From the NCBI GenBank assembly GCA_965219705.1, contig OZ244789.1:2356001-2420000 (forward strand): a DNA stretch of 64,000 bases, in the 5' to 3' direction. The notes below the pieces were generated by a model. The model made no database searches, was not told the origin of the DNA, and saw nothing but the letters and a program-made list of their open reading frames with translations. Positions 1 through 9,103 of this stretch are shown piece by piece (within the stretch, counting starts at the first letter, position 1; the number at the start of each line of letters is the position of its first letter). The position numbers and the translations under genes are program-made. The DNA comes from JAJECS01 sp965219705. GTDB taxonomy: Bacteria; Chloroflexota; UBA11872.

Positions 1-990
1 GGTGCCGGCAAGACGCTGACGCTCGAGGCCATCGCCGGGCTCCTCACGCCCCGCGAAGGCCGGATCGAGTTGCACGACCAGGTCGTATTCGACAGCGCGT
101 CGGGTATCAACGTGCCGCCGCAGCGGCGCAATCTGGGCTATCTGGTGCAAAGCTATGCGCTATTCCCGCATTTGACCGTTGCGCAGAACATTGCCTATGG
201 CATTGGCTACTTGAGCCGCGCCGAGCGCCGCGGGCGCGTCGAGGAAATCGCGGGCATGTTCGGCCTGCAAGACCTGCTGGACCGCCGCCCCGCGCGCATC
301 TCGGGTGGCCAGGCGCAGCGTGTGGCCCTCGCCCGCGCGCTCGTGCGTCAGCCGCGGGTGCTGCTCCTGGACGAGCCGTTCGCGGCGGTCGACTCGAGCA
401 TTCGCCGGACCCTCCGCCGTGAGCTCCGGCAGCTCGCCCAACGCCTGGACCTCAGCGTGGTCATGGTCACGCATGACCTCACCGAGGCCTACAACGTGGG
501 AGACCGGCTGGCGGTCATCGATCGTGGTCGCGTGCTCCAGGCGGGACCTCGCAACGACGTGTTTCACCGCCCCGCGACGGCGCGCGCCGCCGAGCTGCTC
601 GGCGTGCAAAACATCGTGCCCGGGCGGATCGTGGGCGGCGACGGCGACCACGTCCACGTCGCGACGGCGTTGGGCATGGTGGCGGCACAGGCGGAGTCTC
701 GCCCCGCGATGGACCACGTCCAGCTAGCTATTCGCGCCGAGCAGATCATCCTCGAGCGGCCCGACCGTCCCTCAATCAATCGCAAGAATCGCTTCCGCGT
801 CACCATCATCGACGAGGCCGCCTTCGGCTTCTCGCACACGCTGGTCGTGCGGGTCGACGACGCCGCGCCGGCTGCACCGAACCTCGAAATCGACGTCCCG
901 GCGCATCCCTACCAGGTGCTCGACGTCCCCGCGCGCCGCGACTGGCGCATCCATATTCCGCCCGAAGCCGTGCACGTCATCGCCGAGTAG
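1..990 (+). CDS. Molybdate/tungstate-type ABC transporter ATP-binding protein (5' end outside window)
   Basis: ATPase subunit of an ABC importer, most like ModC/WtpC, which powers oxyanion uptake through a membrane permease. The window cuts the gene inside the Walker A loop: the first codons read GAGKT, so the first 30-40 residues are missing. Numbering from base 1, the Q-loop lies in LVQSYALFPHLTV (about 47-59), the signature SGGQAQRVALARAL at about 101-114, Walker B VLLLDEPF at about 120-127, and the switch histidine in VMVTHD near 154. The last 120 residues, after GVQNIVPGRIV, form a TOBE-like accessory domain, as in ModC rather than in a plain export ATPase. The binding protein and permease would lie upstream, outside the window. 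The family call is firm; the substrate is inferred from overall resemblance, and sulfate or another oxyanion is possible. Confidence 0.8.
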   Translation, partial: GAGKTLTLEAIAGLLTPREGRIELHDQVVFDSASGINVPPQRRNLGYLVQSYALFPHLTVAQNIAYGIGYLSRAERRGRVEEIAGMFGLQDLLDRRPARISGGQAQRVALARALVRQPRVLLLDEPFAAVDSSIRRTLRRELRQLAQRLDLSVVMVTHDLTEAYNVGDRLAVIDRGRVLQAGPRNDVFHRPATARAAELLGVQNIVPGRIVGGDGDHVHVATALGMVAAQAESRPAMDHVQLAIRAEQIILERPDRPSINRKNRFRVTIIDEAAFGFSHTLVVRVDDAAPAAPNLEIDVPAHPYQVLDVPARRDWRIHIPPEAVHVIAE

Positions 991-1068
991 CTCTGTGCGG
1001 ATGTAATGGTGGAACCGGCAGTGGCCCGATGATACCGTACAAAAGGCGAACGACAGGTAGGAAGGTAC

Positions 1069-1968
1069 GTGGACGAGTTCTCGCATCTCTATGAGGCCAG
1101 CGGCGATGGCCTGCCGGTCTCGGACTACCGACAGCACACGTTGCAGAAACTTGGGACTGTGCGCTACTACCTCGAAGCATTAGATGCTGCGTGCAAGCGC
1201 GCCAAGCCCTTCGGGGGATGGGCGTTTGTGGACACGTTTGCCGGACCAGGCCTCGTGCAAGTTCGGGACACCCAGCGGTACTTCGAAGGATCAGCCTTGA
1301 TCGGGCTTCGAAGTGGGGCCTCCGTCGTCCACGCCGTTGAATTGCAGGAGGCCAGAGTCAGTGCCCTGAGGCAGCGTGCGAAGGATCGCGGCCTCGGTGC
1401 GGCTCTTCGGACGCATGTGGGGGACGCCAACTCGATCGCCCCGGACATCATCGCCAAGATTCCACCATTGACGCCAGTGTTCGTACTGCAGGACCCCGAG
1501 GGCATGGAGCTCAAATGGTCCAATGTCAAGGCTGTTGCGAGGGCCAACAGTGGGCGGCGCAGACGAAAGCCCGAGCAGCTCATTAACTTCAGCGATGGGG
1601 TCCTGAGGCTGTTCTGGACGAGTCAAGCACTCACGCCAGAAATGGAAGACACCCTTAACGGCTACTTTGGGAGTTCTGCTTGGCGCGATATCGTCGACGA
1701 TCGAGGCGCAGGTCGCTTGGAGTCAGGACAGTCAATTAGAGCAGCGGTGAACCTCTACAAGCGCCGACTACGGGATGACGCCGGGTATTCGTACGTGATC
1801 GATTGTGAGATTCGTCGCGACCAAGTGACGCGTGGTCAGCGTGCCTATCATCTGGTCTTTGCTAGCGACCACGACGCCGCTCCCCGAATCATGAGAGACG
1901 CCTTTGCGAAGGTGCATGTCGGCCAGAGTGTGTTCACTGGCATGCGGCAGGCGAATCTCGATGAGTAG
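1069..1968 (+). CDS. tcmP: Three-Cys-motif partner protein TcmP-like
   Basis: A 299-residue protein of the TcmP family, known only as the constant neighbour of three-cysteine-motif (Gp37/Gp68, DUF5131) proteins; its reaction is not established. The N-terminal third contains FVDTFAGPGLVQV (about residues 53-65), which resembles the glycine-rich motif I of class I SAM-dependent methyltransferases, and FVLQDPEGMELKW (about 138-150) could be an acidic motif IV equivalent. A methyltransferase-like fold is therefore plausible but inferred. Start is GTG at 1069. The stop overlaps the start of the DUF5131 gene by 8 bases, so the two are probably co-translated. G+C content looks lower than in the flanking genes, consistent with acquisition of the pair as a unit. 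Confidence 0.75.
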   Translation: MDEFSHLYEASGDGLPVSDYRQHTLQKLGTVRYYLEALDAACKRAKPFGGWAFVDTFAGPGLVQVRDTQRYFEGSALIGLRSGASVVHAVELQEARVSALRQRAKDRGLGAALRTHVGDANSIAPDIIAKIPPLTPVFVLQDPEGMELKWSNVKAVARANSGRRRRKPEQLINFSDGVLRLFWTSQALTPEMEDTLNGYFGSSAWRDIVDDRGAGRLESGQSIRAAVNLYKRRLRDDAGYSYVIDCEIRRDQVTRGQRAYHLVFASDHDAAPRIMRDAFAKVHVGQSVFTGMRQANLDE

Positions 1969-2683
1969 CGCAAGCCGCATTGAGTGGACTGATTCGACTT
2001 GGAATCCGGTTACGGGATGCACCCGCATGAGCCCGGGGTGCGACAACTGCTACGCCGAGCGAATGGCGAAGCGGCTGCAGGCGATGGGGAATCCCCGATA
2101 TACGAACGGGTTTGAGCCGACGCTGCATTGGGACAAGGTGTCCGAGCCGCTCAAGTGGCGGCAGCCGCGTCGCATCTTCGTCAACAGCATGAGCGACTTG
2201 TTCCACGAGGCGGTTCCGGCGACCTTCGTGCGCGCAGTCTTTGACACGATGGCAGCCGCCCACTGGCACGAATTCCAGATTCTGACGAAGCGTGCTCGGC
2301 GGTTGCCCAAGATTGCTGGAGATCTCCAGTGGCCGCCCAATGTCTGGCTGGGCGTATCGGTTGAATCCCGGGAATACGCCTGGCGTGCGGACTACTTGCG
2401 GGGTGTGCCGGCCGCTGTGCGGTTCTTGTCGGTCGAGCCGCTCGTGGGGCCAGTCGGAATGCTGGACTTGGCCGCAATCGACTGGGTCATCGTGGGAGGC
2501 GAGAGCGGACCCGGCGCTCGGCTGATGGACGTGCAGTGGGCGCGTGCGGTTCGCGATCAGTGCGTGGCCGCATCCGTCCCGTTCTTCTTCAAGCAGTGGG
2601 GCGGTGTGCGCAAACACCGCACCGGCCGCACGCTCGACGGCCGCACGTGGGATGAGTTTCCCGTGGCGGCGGCAAGCAACTAA
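1961..2683 (+). CDS. DUF5131 / phage Gp37-Gp68 family three-cysteine protein
   Basis: A 240-residue protein with the family's N-terminal signature: RIEWTDSTWNPVTGCTR followed by PGCDNCYAERMAKR, giving three cysteines spaced C-x6-C-x2-C near residues 20-31. Clustered cysteines of this kind suggest an Fe-S cluster or metal site, as in radical-SAM-like proteins, but no activity is established. FLSVEPLVGPV and IVGGESGPGAR further on are also family hallmarks. The ATG at 1961 was chosen because it overlaps the end of the TcmP gene and begins just before the conserved RIEWTDSTW block; a longer frame from 1904 would add unconserved residues encoded inside the TcmP gene. TcmP/DUF5131 pairs are scattered among phages, plasmids and genomic islands, so a mobile or defensive role is a reasonable guess only. 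Confidence 0.85.
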   Translation: MSSASRIEWTDSTWNPVTGCTRMSPGCDNCYAERMAKRLQAMGNPRYTNGFEPTLHWDKVSEPLKWRQPRRIFVNSMSDLFHEAVPATFVRAVFDTMAAAHWHEFQILTKRARRLPKIAGDLQWPPNVWLGVSVESREYAWRADYLRGVPAAVRFLSVEPLVGPVGMLDLAAIDWVIVGGESGPGARLMDVQWARAVRDQCVAASVPFFFKQWGGVRKHRTGRTLDGRTWDEFPVAAASN

Positions 2684-2704
2684 GCGCCGAGCACCCGGTC
2701 GGTG

Positions 2705-3787
2705 TTACGCGGCCCCGTTCAGCCTTGGCATCACCTCGTCGGCGAGCAGTGTCATCGACCGCACCCACTGGTCGCGCGGCTTCCACTCGTGCGCCATGGC
2801 CAGCAGCACGCCGAAACCGCCCACGTCGTCTTGCAGCTGCTGCAGCTTGGCCGTGACGTCGTCGGGGCTCCCCACGATGAAGACGTTGTCGACCAGGTAT
2901 TCAACCGTTACGTCGGAGTCCGGCATGTCGGGGTCGATCTTCATCGAATCCAGCATGCGCACCTTCGGCATCACGTGCAGGAAATAGTCGCGGAAGTCGC
3001 GCGCCAGCGTGCCTTCCAGCGCCTCCTTCCGCGCCTGCTCCGTGGTTTCGGCCACGTAGACCTCACGCGCAATGCGCCATAGCGACCGGTCGGGCTCCCG
3101 GCCGGCCTCCCGCGCGCCCTCCTCCACGGATTCCCAATGCGTCTGGATGATTCGTGTCGGCACCAGGTTGATGCTCATCGGGATCCAGCCGCGGGCGCCG
3201 GCGAGCGTCAGCGTGCCGGAATTCTCCGACACGCCGGCGACCCCAATCGGGGGATGCGGCTGCTGATAGGGCTTGAGGTGAACCCGCAGTCCGATCAGGT
3301 CGTCCGGCTCGGGCACGTTGAAGTCCCAGTACTTCGACTTGTACCGGCCCGGCTTTGGATCGTTCCAGAGCTGCAGCACCGTTTCGATCGCTTCGCGGGT
3401 CATGGTCCGGTGGTCGCCCGTTTTCGGATCGAAGCCAAACACCTCGAAGTCGCCCGGAAAGCCGCCGGAGCCCACGCCCCACATGAAGCGGCCCTTGGCC
3501 ATGTGGTCGAGTTGGGCAATCCGGTGGGCGATCATGAATGGGTCGTGGTTGGGCATGCAGGTCACGCCCGTTCCGAACTTCATGCGCTCCGTTTTGGCCA
3601 GCGCGTGTGCGATGAAGAGATCCGGCGCGGGAATGTTTTCCCACTGGGTCGTGAAGTGCTCCCCGATCCAGGCCTCGCTATACCCCAGCTGCTCCAGCGT
3701 GATGAGCATGTCGAGATCGTCGTCCAGCGTCTGGGTGACGTTGGACCCCGGCGGGTGCAGGGGCATCGCGAACAGTCCAACGTCCAT
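2705..3787 (-). CDS. LLM-class flavin-dependent oxidoreductase
   Basis: A 360-residue luciferase-like monooxygenase, a TIM-barrel enzyme that uses reduced FMN or F420 to oxidise small organic substrates. Recognised by the N-terminal GLFAMPLHPPGS, by AWIGEHFTTQWENIPAPD (about 39-56), by KFGTGVTCMPNHDPFMIAHR and by GRFMWGVGSGGFPGD (about 99-113), a sequence order typical of alkanal or nitrilotriacetate-type monooxygenases. Length is normal. GGAGG sits at 3793-3797 in the complement, six bases ahead of the ATG at 3787, a good ribosome site. The gene stands alone, convergent with the DUF5131 gene and divergent from the DedA gene. The substrate cannot be read from sequence. Such enzymes are often multiplied in SAR202 Chloroflexota, which fits the suggested origin. 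Confidence 0.9.
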   Translation of the reverse strand: MDVGLFAMPLHPPGSNVTQTLDDDLDMLITLEQLGYSEAWIGEHFTTQWENIPAPDLFIAHALAKTERMKFGTGVTCMPNHDPFMIAHRIAQLDHMAKGRFMWGVGSGGFPGDFEVFGFDPKTGDHRTMTREAIETVLQLWNDPKPGRYKSKYWDFNVPEPDDLIGLRVHLKPYQQPHPPIGVAGVSENSGTLTLAGARGWIPMSINLVPTRIIQTHWESVEEGAREAGREPDRSLWRIAREVYVAETTEQARKEALEGTLARDFRDYFLHVMPKVRMLDSMKIDPDMPDSDVTVEYLVDNVFIVGSPDDVTAKLQQLQDDVGGFGVLLAMAHEWKPRDQWVRSMTLLADEVMPRLNGAA

Positions 3788-3956
3788 CGCAACCTCCGTC
3801 GAGTGTCCGGGCAGTGCGGGCGCGCTCTGAGGGGCGATTGTCGGCCAGTAGCGGACTCAGCGTCAACGGGACCGCCTTTGCCAAGGAACGCCACGGACCG
3901 CCGAGCCCGTCGTTGCTACCGTGGTGGACCGCAGGACCAGCAAGCGTGCGGTGTCG

Positions 3957-4643
3957 ATGGCCGAGTGGGTAGCCGACCAGGGCCAGCTGCTGCTGGCCTT
4001 GCTCGAAGAGCATCAGTACCTCGTGCTCGCTCTCGCCGTTGGCTTCGAGGCGGTCGGCCTGCCACTGCCGATCTCGGCTGAGATCGTCGTGGTCACCATG
4101 GGGTTTCAGATCTATCGCGGCGAGGCCAACCCCTGGGCCGTCATGGGCACCGTGGTGGCGTCCGCCACGGTGGGCGTGAGCGTGCAGTATTGGATCGCGC
4201 GCGGGATTGGCCGACCGCTGCTCGATCGCTACGGCCGAATCCTGCGGATACGCCCAGCGCACCTTGAGCGCCTCGAGCGCTGGTTCGCGCGTCGAGCCCT
4301 CCCGGTGGTCGTCATCGGCCGCGTCGTTCCGGCCGTTCGCATCATCATCCCTGTCGTGGCCGGGGTCGCCCGCGGCGACTTCCGCGTCTTTGTGCCTGCG
4401 GTGGCCGCGGGCATCTCGCTCTGGACCTTGCTCTACATGGGCATCGGGTGGGCTTTTGGCGACACGGTCGAGCACATCATGACGAACGTGCTGGCAGACC
4501 CGACGGTGGCGGTCATCGTGGCTGCCGCCGTCGGTGGATTTCTCGCCGTGCTGGTGGTGCTCCGCTTCCGCCGCCGTCTGGCGCCGCTTGTCAGTGGCCC
4601 GGCGGCGCGCCTCACCGCGCGGATCGGCCGGCGCGGGGGCTAG
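3957..4643 (+). CDS. DedA/VTT-domain membrane protein
   Basis: A roughly 228-residue integral membrane protein of the DedA family, whose members are thought to act as lipid (undecaprenyl phosphate or phospholipid) flippases or transporters. Seen: VGFEAVGLPLPISAEIVVVTMG (family E-x-x-x-P-x-P block), WIARGIGRPLLDRYGR, then GRVVPAVRIIIPVVAGVARGDF, the conserved DedA arginine/proline segment, and at least three C-terminal hydrophobic helices. The ATG at 3957 begins shortly before the first helix. An in-frame GTG at 3921 would add 12 residues; neither start has a clear Shine-Dalgarno. The gene is divergent from the monooxygenase across about 130-170 bp, which must hold both promoters, and convergent with ridA. 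Confidence 0.88.
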   Translation: MAEWVADQGQLLLALLEEHQYLVLALAVGFEAVGLPLPISAEIVVVTMGFQIYRGEANPWAVMGTVVASATVGVSVQYWIARGIGRPLLDRYGRILRIRPAHLERLERWFARRALPVVVIGRVVPAVRIIIPVVAGVARGDFRVFVPAVAAGISLWTLLYMGIGWAFGDTVEHIMTNVLADPTVAVIVAAAVGGFLAVLVVLRFRRRLAPLVSGPAARLTARIGRRGG

Positions 4644-4653
4644 CCCCCGTCCG

Positions 4654-5034
4654 CTAGCCGAGCACCGCCGTCGCCTCGATCTCTACCAGGGCGCCTGGGA
4701 GCGCCAGCTCCACCCCCACGGTCGACCGCGCCGGCTTGGTGTCCCCGAAGACCTCGGTGTAGACCGCGTTCATGCCGGAGAAGTTGCCGATGTCGGTGAT
4801 GAACACCGTCACCTTCACGACGTCGTCGAGCGACGCTCCGGCGGCCTCGAGGGCGGTCTTGATGTTGGTGAGCGTCTGCCGCGTTTGCGAGGTGATGTCG
4901 TCACCCACCAGCTTTCCGTCGGCGTCGAGCCCCAACATGCCCGCGGTCGTCACCACGTTGTCCTTGCGAACCACGAGCGTGTAAGGGGCGATGGGCTCGG
5001 CCATGCTGGCCGGGTTGATGCGCTGGATCGCCAT
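4654..5034 (-). CDS. ridA: RidA family enamine/imine deaminase
   Basis: A 126-residue YjgF/YER057c/UK114 family protein. RidA proteins hydrolyse reactive 2-aminoacrylate and related enamines/imines made by PLP enzymes, and act as cytosolic trimers. Seen: AEPIAPYTLVVRKDNVVTTAGM, TLTNIKTALEAAGASLDDVVKVTVFI, NAVYTEVFGDTKPARSTVGVELAL and the C-terminal VEIEATAV, where the arginine of KPARSTV and the glutamates of the end block are the usual active-site residues. The start at 5034 is chosen because AAGGA lies in the complement immediately before the ATG at 5040 and six bases before the ATG at 5034; the latter gives correct spacing and family length. It is divergent from the amidohydrolase gene at 5146. 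Confidence 0.92.
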   Translation of the reverse strand: MAIQRINPASMAEPIAPYTLVVRKDNVVTTAGMLGLDADGKLVGDDITSQTRQTLTNIKTALEAAGASLDDVVKVTVFITDIGNFSGMNAVYTEVFGDTKPARSTVGVELALPGALVEIEATAVLG

Positions 5035-5145
5035 GAGCATTCCTTTCTGGCAATGACACGATTCGGAGGGTACACGGCGAGCCGGCGAACAGCCGTCCAC
5101 GCGGGACGGCTATCATGACGCCTCTTGTCAGGGGAGGGACTTGCG

Positions 5146-6297
5146 ATGTATGACCTCCTGATATCCGGTGGCACCGTCGTCGACCCCGCGCAGGGCCTCA
5201 ACGACCGGCGCGACGTGGCGATCGCGGGCGGCCGAGTGAGCGCCGTCGCCGAGCACATCGATCCGGCGGAGGCTCATCACGTTCTCGATGCCTCGGGTCT
5301 GCTGGTCACGCCCGGACTCGTCGATGTTCACGTGCACGTTTACGACGGCGTGAGCCACTACGGCGTCGACGCCGACACCTACGTTTTGCCCAGCGGCGTC
5401 ACCACGGCACTCGACGCCGGGTCGGCCGGCGCCGACACCTTCGAGGGCCTCAGACGCTACGTGATCGAGGTTTCGGAAACCCGCATCAAGGCCTGTCTCA
5501 ACATCTCATCGACGGGCATGATCTCGCCGGTCGTCGGCGAGCTTGAAGACCTGCGGCTCATCGACCCCAAGAAGGCCATCGAGGTCTGCGAGCGGCACCG
5601 CGACGTGATCGTGGGCGTCAAGGCCCGCCTCAGCGAGAACCTTGCGGGGAATAACGCCTTGCCCGCGCTGCACCGCGCCCGCGAGGCGGCGGATGCCGTG
5701 GGGCTGCCCATCATGATCCACCCCAACGCGCCCGTCTGCACGCTGGACGACATCCTCCGCGAGATGAAGGATGGCGACCTGCTGACCCACTGCTACCACG
5801 GCCTGGATGAAGGAATTCTGGACGACGACGGCCGCGTGCGCGCGTCGGTCCGCGCCGCCGTGAGTCGCGGCGTCCGCCTCGACGTGGGGCATGGCCAGGG
5901 CAGCTTCTCGTGGAGCGTGGCGGAATCCGCGCTGGCGCAGGAGCTGGTCCCCGACACCATCAGCAGCGATCTGCACGCCTACAACTTCGACGGTCCGGTC
6001 TACGATCTGGCCACCACCCTCAGCAAGTTCCTGCACCTGGGTCTGACCCTGTCCGACGCCCTGCGGCGCTGCACGGTCACGCCGGCCGAGATCCTGGGCA
6101 TGCGCGGCCAGATCGGCACCCTTGCCGTCGGTGCCTTCGCCGACGTGGCGCTGTTCCGTGAGGAGATCGGCGCCCACACATTCGAGGACGCCCACGGCGA
6201 AACGCGCATCGGCGAGCGCCGCCTGGTGCCCGTCAAGGTCGTCAAGGGCGGCAAGGTCATCAACGCCGTCGCCCGCGGCTGGCATCACCACCATTAG
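5146..6297 (+). CDS. Amidohydrolase/deacetylase-type metallohydrolase
   Basis: A 383-residue amidohydrolase-superfamily enzyme of the dihydroorotase-like/deacetylase branch, hydrolysing C-N bonds with one or two metal ions. The first metal-binding pair appears in VDVHVHVYDG (about residues 61-70). A candidate bridging lysine is in VGVKARLS, histidines lie in IMIHPNAPV, LTHCYHG and RLDVGHGQGSFSW, and the late aspartate in TISSDLHAYNFDG. The flanking beta domain is present at both ends (ISGGTVVDPAQG; LRGQIGTLAVGAFADVALF-like segment before the C terminus). GGGGAGGG at 5131-5137 precedes the ATG at 5146 by about eight bases. The C terminus GWHHHH is histidine-rich. The substrate is unknown. Confidence 0.88.
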   Translation: MYDLLISGGTVVDPAQGLNDRRDVAIAGGRVSAVAEHIDPAEAHHVLDASGLLVTPGLVDVHVHVYDGVSHYGVDADTYVLPSGVTTALDAGSAGADTFEGLRRYVIEVSETRIKACLNISSTGMISPVVGELEDLRLIDPKKAIEVCERHRDVIVGVKARLSENLAGNNALPALHRAREAADAVGLPIMIHPNAPVCTLDDILREMKDGDLLTHCYHGLDEGILDDDGRVRASVRAAVSRGVRLDVGHGQGSFSWSVAESALAQELVPDTISSDLHAYNFDGPVYDLATTLSKFLHLGLTLSDALRRCTVTPAEILGMRGQIGTLAVGAFADVALFREEIGAHTFEDAHGETRIGERRLVPVKVVKGGKVINAVARGWHHHH

Positions 6298-6314
6298 GTG
6301 GGTCGGACGACGCC

Positions 6315-6451
6315 CTACTCGTAACGCAACGCCTCGATCGGCCGCAGCCTTGCCGCGCGGTTGGCGGGGTAGATGCCGAAGACCAGGCCGATGGCCACGG
6401 ATACGGCCAGCACCAGGATCACCGGCTCTGGCGCGAGGTGAGCGTCGGGCG
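6315..6451 (-). pseudogene. Duplicated 3' end of a MacB-type permease gene
   Basis: A 137-bp segment aligns without gaps to 9306-9442, the last part of the intact permease gene, with 11 mismatches counted by eye. It keeps the reading frame, encoding the C-terminal FGIYPANRAARLRP segment and the same stop region, but has no start or upstream part. The two copies are in direct orientation exactly 2991 bp apart, and the RCC1-repeat gene lies between them. It is best read as the scar of a duplication or of an integration event. Bases 6452-6619, to the end of the RCC1 gene, contain nothing recognisable. Confidence 0.85.
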
Positions 6452-6619
6452 AACTCTCGCTGCTGCGCTGTCATCTCCTGTGCGGGACCGTCACCCTGCT
6501 ACACGAGCGCATGCGCTTGGCAACTTGTCCGTCCCAATGTCGTTGCCCCTGAACAACGCCCGATTGCCACGATTTCGGGCCAGGCAGGCGCCCGACGGCG
6601 GGCGCATCCAGGCGCTATC

Positions 6620-9103
6620 TCAGCGATTGCTAGTGGCGAAGGCGGTTCCTCCGCCTCCCCAGCAGGCTATGGAGCCGTGGGTCCGGATGCCGCAGGTGTA
6701 GTTGAGCCCGGCGCCGACATTGATGAAGGATCCGGTCGGTGGTGTGGACTCCCCGTTGTCATCGCTCCCCCAGCAGTCCACGGCCCCGTCGGTCCGGAGA
6801 CCGCACGTGTGGTCCGCCCCGGCGCTGACGTTGACAAAGGAACCGGTCGGCGGCGTGGACTCCCCACCATTGTCGCTGCCCCAGCAGACCACGGCCCCGC
6901 CGGTCCGCACGCCGCAGGCGTGCCACCAGCCGGCGCTGACATCGACAAATGATCCCGCTGGCGCTGAGGATTGTCCCTTGTGGTCGAGGCCCCAGCAGAC
7001 CACGACCTCGTCGGTCCGCACGCCGCAGGTAAAGCCAGTCCCGGCGCTAACGGTGGTGAACGATCCAGCCGGCGGTGTGGCCTCCCCATAGATGTCGCTG
7101 CCCCAACAGACTACGGCTCCGTCGGTCCGCACGCCGCAGGTGTGGTATTGCCCGGCGCCAACGGCAGCGAAGTTTCCGGGCGGCGGTGTGGCCTGGCCGC
7201 GATAGTTCCCGTCGAAGTCTTCATTGGAGCCCCAGCAGACCATGGAGCCATCGGTCGTTACGCCGCAGGTATGGTCATGCCCGACGCTAAGGGCGGCGAA
7301 TGATCCGGGCGGCGGCGCGGTCTGGCCGTGCCAATTCAGGCCCCAGCACCGCACGGCACTGTCGGTGTGTACGGCGCAGACGTGCCCATCCCCGGCGCTG
7401 AGGGTCGCGAAGGGCCCGGCAGATATCGGGGCTTGGCCCTTAGAAGTGTCACCCCAACAGACCACGGCCCTGTCGGTCTGCACGCCGCAGGTCTGGAAAG
7501 GCCCGGCGCTGACGGCAATGAAGGATCCAGCTGGCGGCGTGGCCACGCCGTGGGCATCGTCACCCCAGCAGACGACGGTTCCATCGGTCTCTACGCCGCA
7601 GGTGTGTCGCCATCCGGCGCTGACGGCGGTGAAGGATCCGGTCGGCGGCGTGGCTTGGCCATGGGAATTGTCACCCCAGCAGACCACGGTCCGGTCGGTC
7701 GTCACTCCACAGGTGTGCTGATACGCGGCGCTGACGGCGGTGAAGGATCCGGCCGGTGGTCTGGCCCATCCCAGCGGGTTCCCCGACAAGTCCTCAGTGG
7801 CGCCCCAGCAGACCACGGAGCCATCAGTCATAATGCCGCAAGTGTGAGTTACCGCGGCGCTTACGGTGGTAAAGGACCCGGTGGGCGGCGTCGCCTGGTC
7901 GAAATCGTTGCGACCCCAGCAGCGCACGGTCTCGTCCGTCCGCACGCCACAGCTATGGGCATACCCGCTGCTAACGATGCTGAAGGACCCGGTCGGCGGC
8001 GTGGCCTGGCCGCGATAGGCTCCAGAATCAGATTCATTTGGGCCCCAGCACGACACGGCGCCATCAGTCGTTACACCACAGGTGTGGGAGTTTCCGGCGC
8101 TGACGACGGCGAAGTCTCCGGCCGGCGGCGTGGCCTCGCCATGATCGTTCGAGCCCCAGCAGACCACGGCCCCGTCCGTCAGCACGCCGCAGACGTGATT
8201 TCCGCCCACGCTGATGCCGGTGAACGGCGGCGGCTCTGACCCGGCGGCTATCCCGGTGTCGCCTTGCGCTGTTGGCCCAGGCGCAGTGCCGGTGGAGGCG
8301 AAGATTGGAGCCTTGGACCCATCCGGAATGATCACGTTGCTGAGCCGCTTCACCTTGTCCGGCACGTTCTGCAAGTTCACCCGGCCCACCGTCGTCCCGG
8401 GCGCCGGCACGTTCCAGATCACGAACACCGTCCGCTGGGCCCGCAGCATCTGTAGGCCTTGTGGATTTCCGTTGACCTCGCGCTCCTCGTAGCGGATCGG
8501 CAGCCCGTAAAGGTTCAGCCAGTCCGGCTCACTCAGGAACCGCTCTTTGATCGCCGCGTTCTGCTCCAGCAGCGCTAGGTGGTTCCGCGTGATGGTGGCG
8601 AAGTCGGCGCCTTCGTCGGCCGCGAGGACTTGATGCGCGGGCACGTTGGGCAACTCGAAAGTCGGATAGCGGTTGGCCAGCACGTCGAGGGTGTTGTAGT
8701 AGTTCATCCGGTACTTGCCGGGGTCCCACTGCAGGATCACCTTCTGAAAGGCCTGAAACGTGAAGGGGCCGTTGGCCCAGCGCTGGCTGATGGGATAGCC
8801 GATGGCCTGGAGGTCGCGCTCGCGCACGAAGTCCCAGAGCGGCACGTCGTCGGTATTGGTTACGGCGTATCCGTCATTCGGGTCTTCCGTGTCGCCGCCG
8901 GTGATGGTGAAGAGGCACCCGTCTTCGATGACGAAGCCCTCGCAGTCCAGGGCGTGTGACTCCGCCGATCCGGCAATCATGGCGAGGGCGGCCGCGGCTG
9001 CTACTACTAGGGGCAGCCACAGCCCGCACCAAGGAAGCGGCATACGGCGCAGGCCCACTGAGCCGCTCGCTACGCGCCGGCCGGGCTCGCTCAGCTCATG
9101 CAT
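6620..9103 (-). CDS. Secreted protein: shared N-terminal module plus 14 RCC1-type repeats
   Basis: An 827-residue exported protein. A hydrophobic signal segment (about residues 25-47) ends before ALDCEG. Residues about 50-300 are the module shared with three other genes here: EDGCLFTITGGDT, DVPLWDFVRERDLQAIGYP, FQAFQKVILQWDPGKY, RMNYYNTLDVLANRYP, DWLNLYGLPIRYEEREVN and FVIWNVPAPGTTVGRVN. The rest is a tandem array of 14 units of about 38 residues with core HTCGVRTDGAVVCWGS, each with two cysteines. RCC1 repeats form seven-bladed propellers, so 14 predicts two; the atypical linker QAPISAGPFATLSAG falls between units 7 and 8. GAGGAG at 9117-9122 in the complement supports the ATG at 9103; an in-frame ATG at 9043 is also possible. 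Ligand unknown. Flanked by direct copies of the macB-like 3' end. Confidence 0.88.
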   Translation of the reverse strand: MHELSEPGRRVASGSVGLRRMPLPWCGLWLPLVVAAAAALAMIAGSAESHALDCEGFVIEDGCLFTITGGDTEDPNDGYAVTNTDDVPLWDFVRERDLQAIGYPISQRWANGPFTFQAFQKVILQWDPGKYRMNYYNTLDVLANRYPTFELPNVPAHQVLAADEGADFATITRNHLALLEQNAAIKERFLSEPDWLNLYGLPIRYEEREVNGNPQGLQMLRAQRTVFVIWNVPAPGTTVGRVNLQNVPDKVKRLSNVIIPDGSKAPIFASTGTAPGPTAQGDTGIAAGSEPPPFTGISVGGNHVCGVLTDGAVVCWGSNDHGEATPPAGDFAVVSAGNSHTCGVTTDGAVSCWGPNESDSGAYRGQATPPTGSFSIVSSGYAHSCGVRTDETVRCWGRNDFDQATPPTGSFTTVSAAVTHTCGIMTDGSVVCWGATEDLSGNPLGWARPPAGSFTAVSAAYQHTCGVTTDRTVVCWGDNSHGQATPPTGSFTAVSAGWRHTCGVETDGTVVCWGDDAHGVATPPAGSFIAVSAGPFQTCGVQTDRAVVCWGDTSKGQAPISAGPFATLSAGDGHVCAVHTDSAVRCWGLNWHGQTAPPPGSFAALSVGHDHTCGVTTDGSMVCWGSNEDFDGNYRGQATPPPGNFAAVGAGQYHTCGVRTDGAVVCWGSDIYGEATPPAGSFTTVSAGTGFTCGVRTDEVVVCWGLDHKGQSSAPAGSFVDVSAGWWHACGVRTGGAVVCWGSDNGGESTPPTGSFVNVSAGADHTCGLRTDGAVDCWGSDDNGESTPPTGSFINVGAGLNYTCGIRTHGSIACWGGGGTAFATSNR

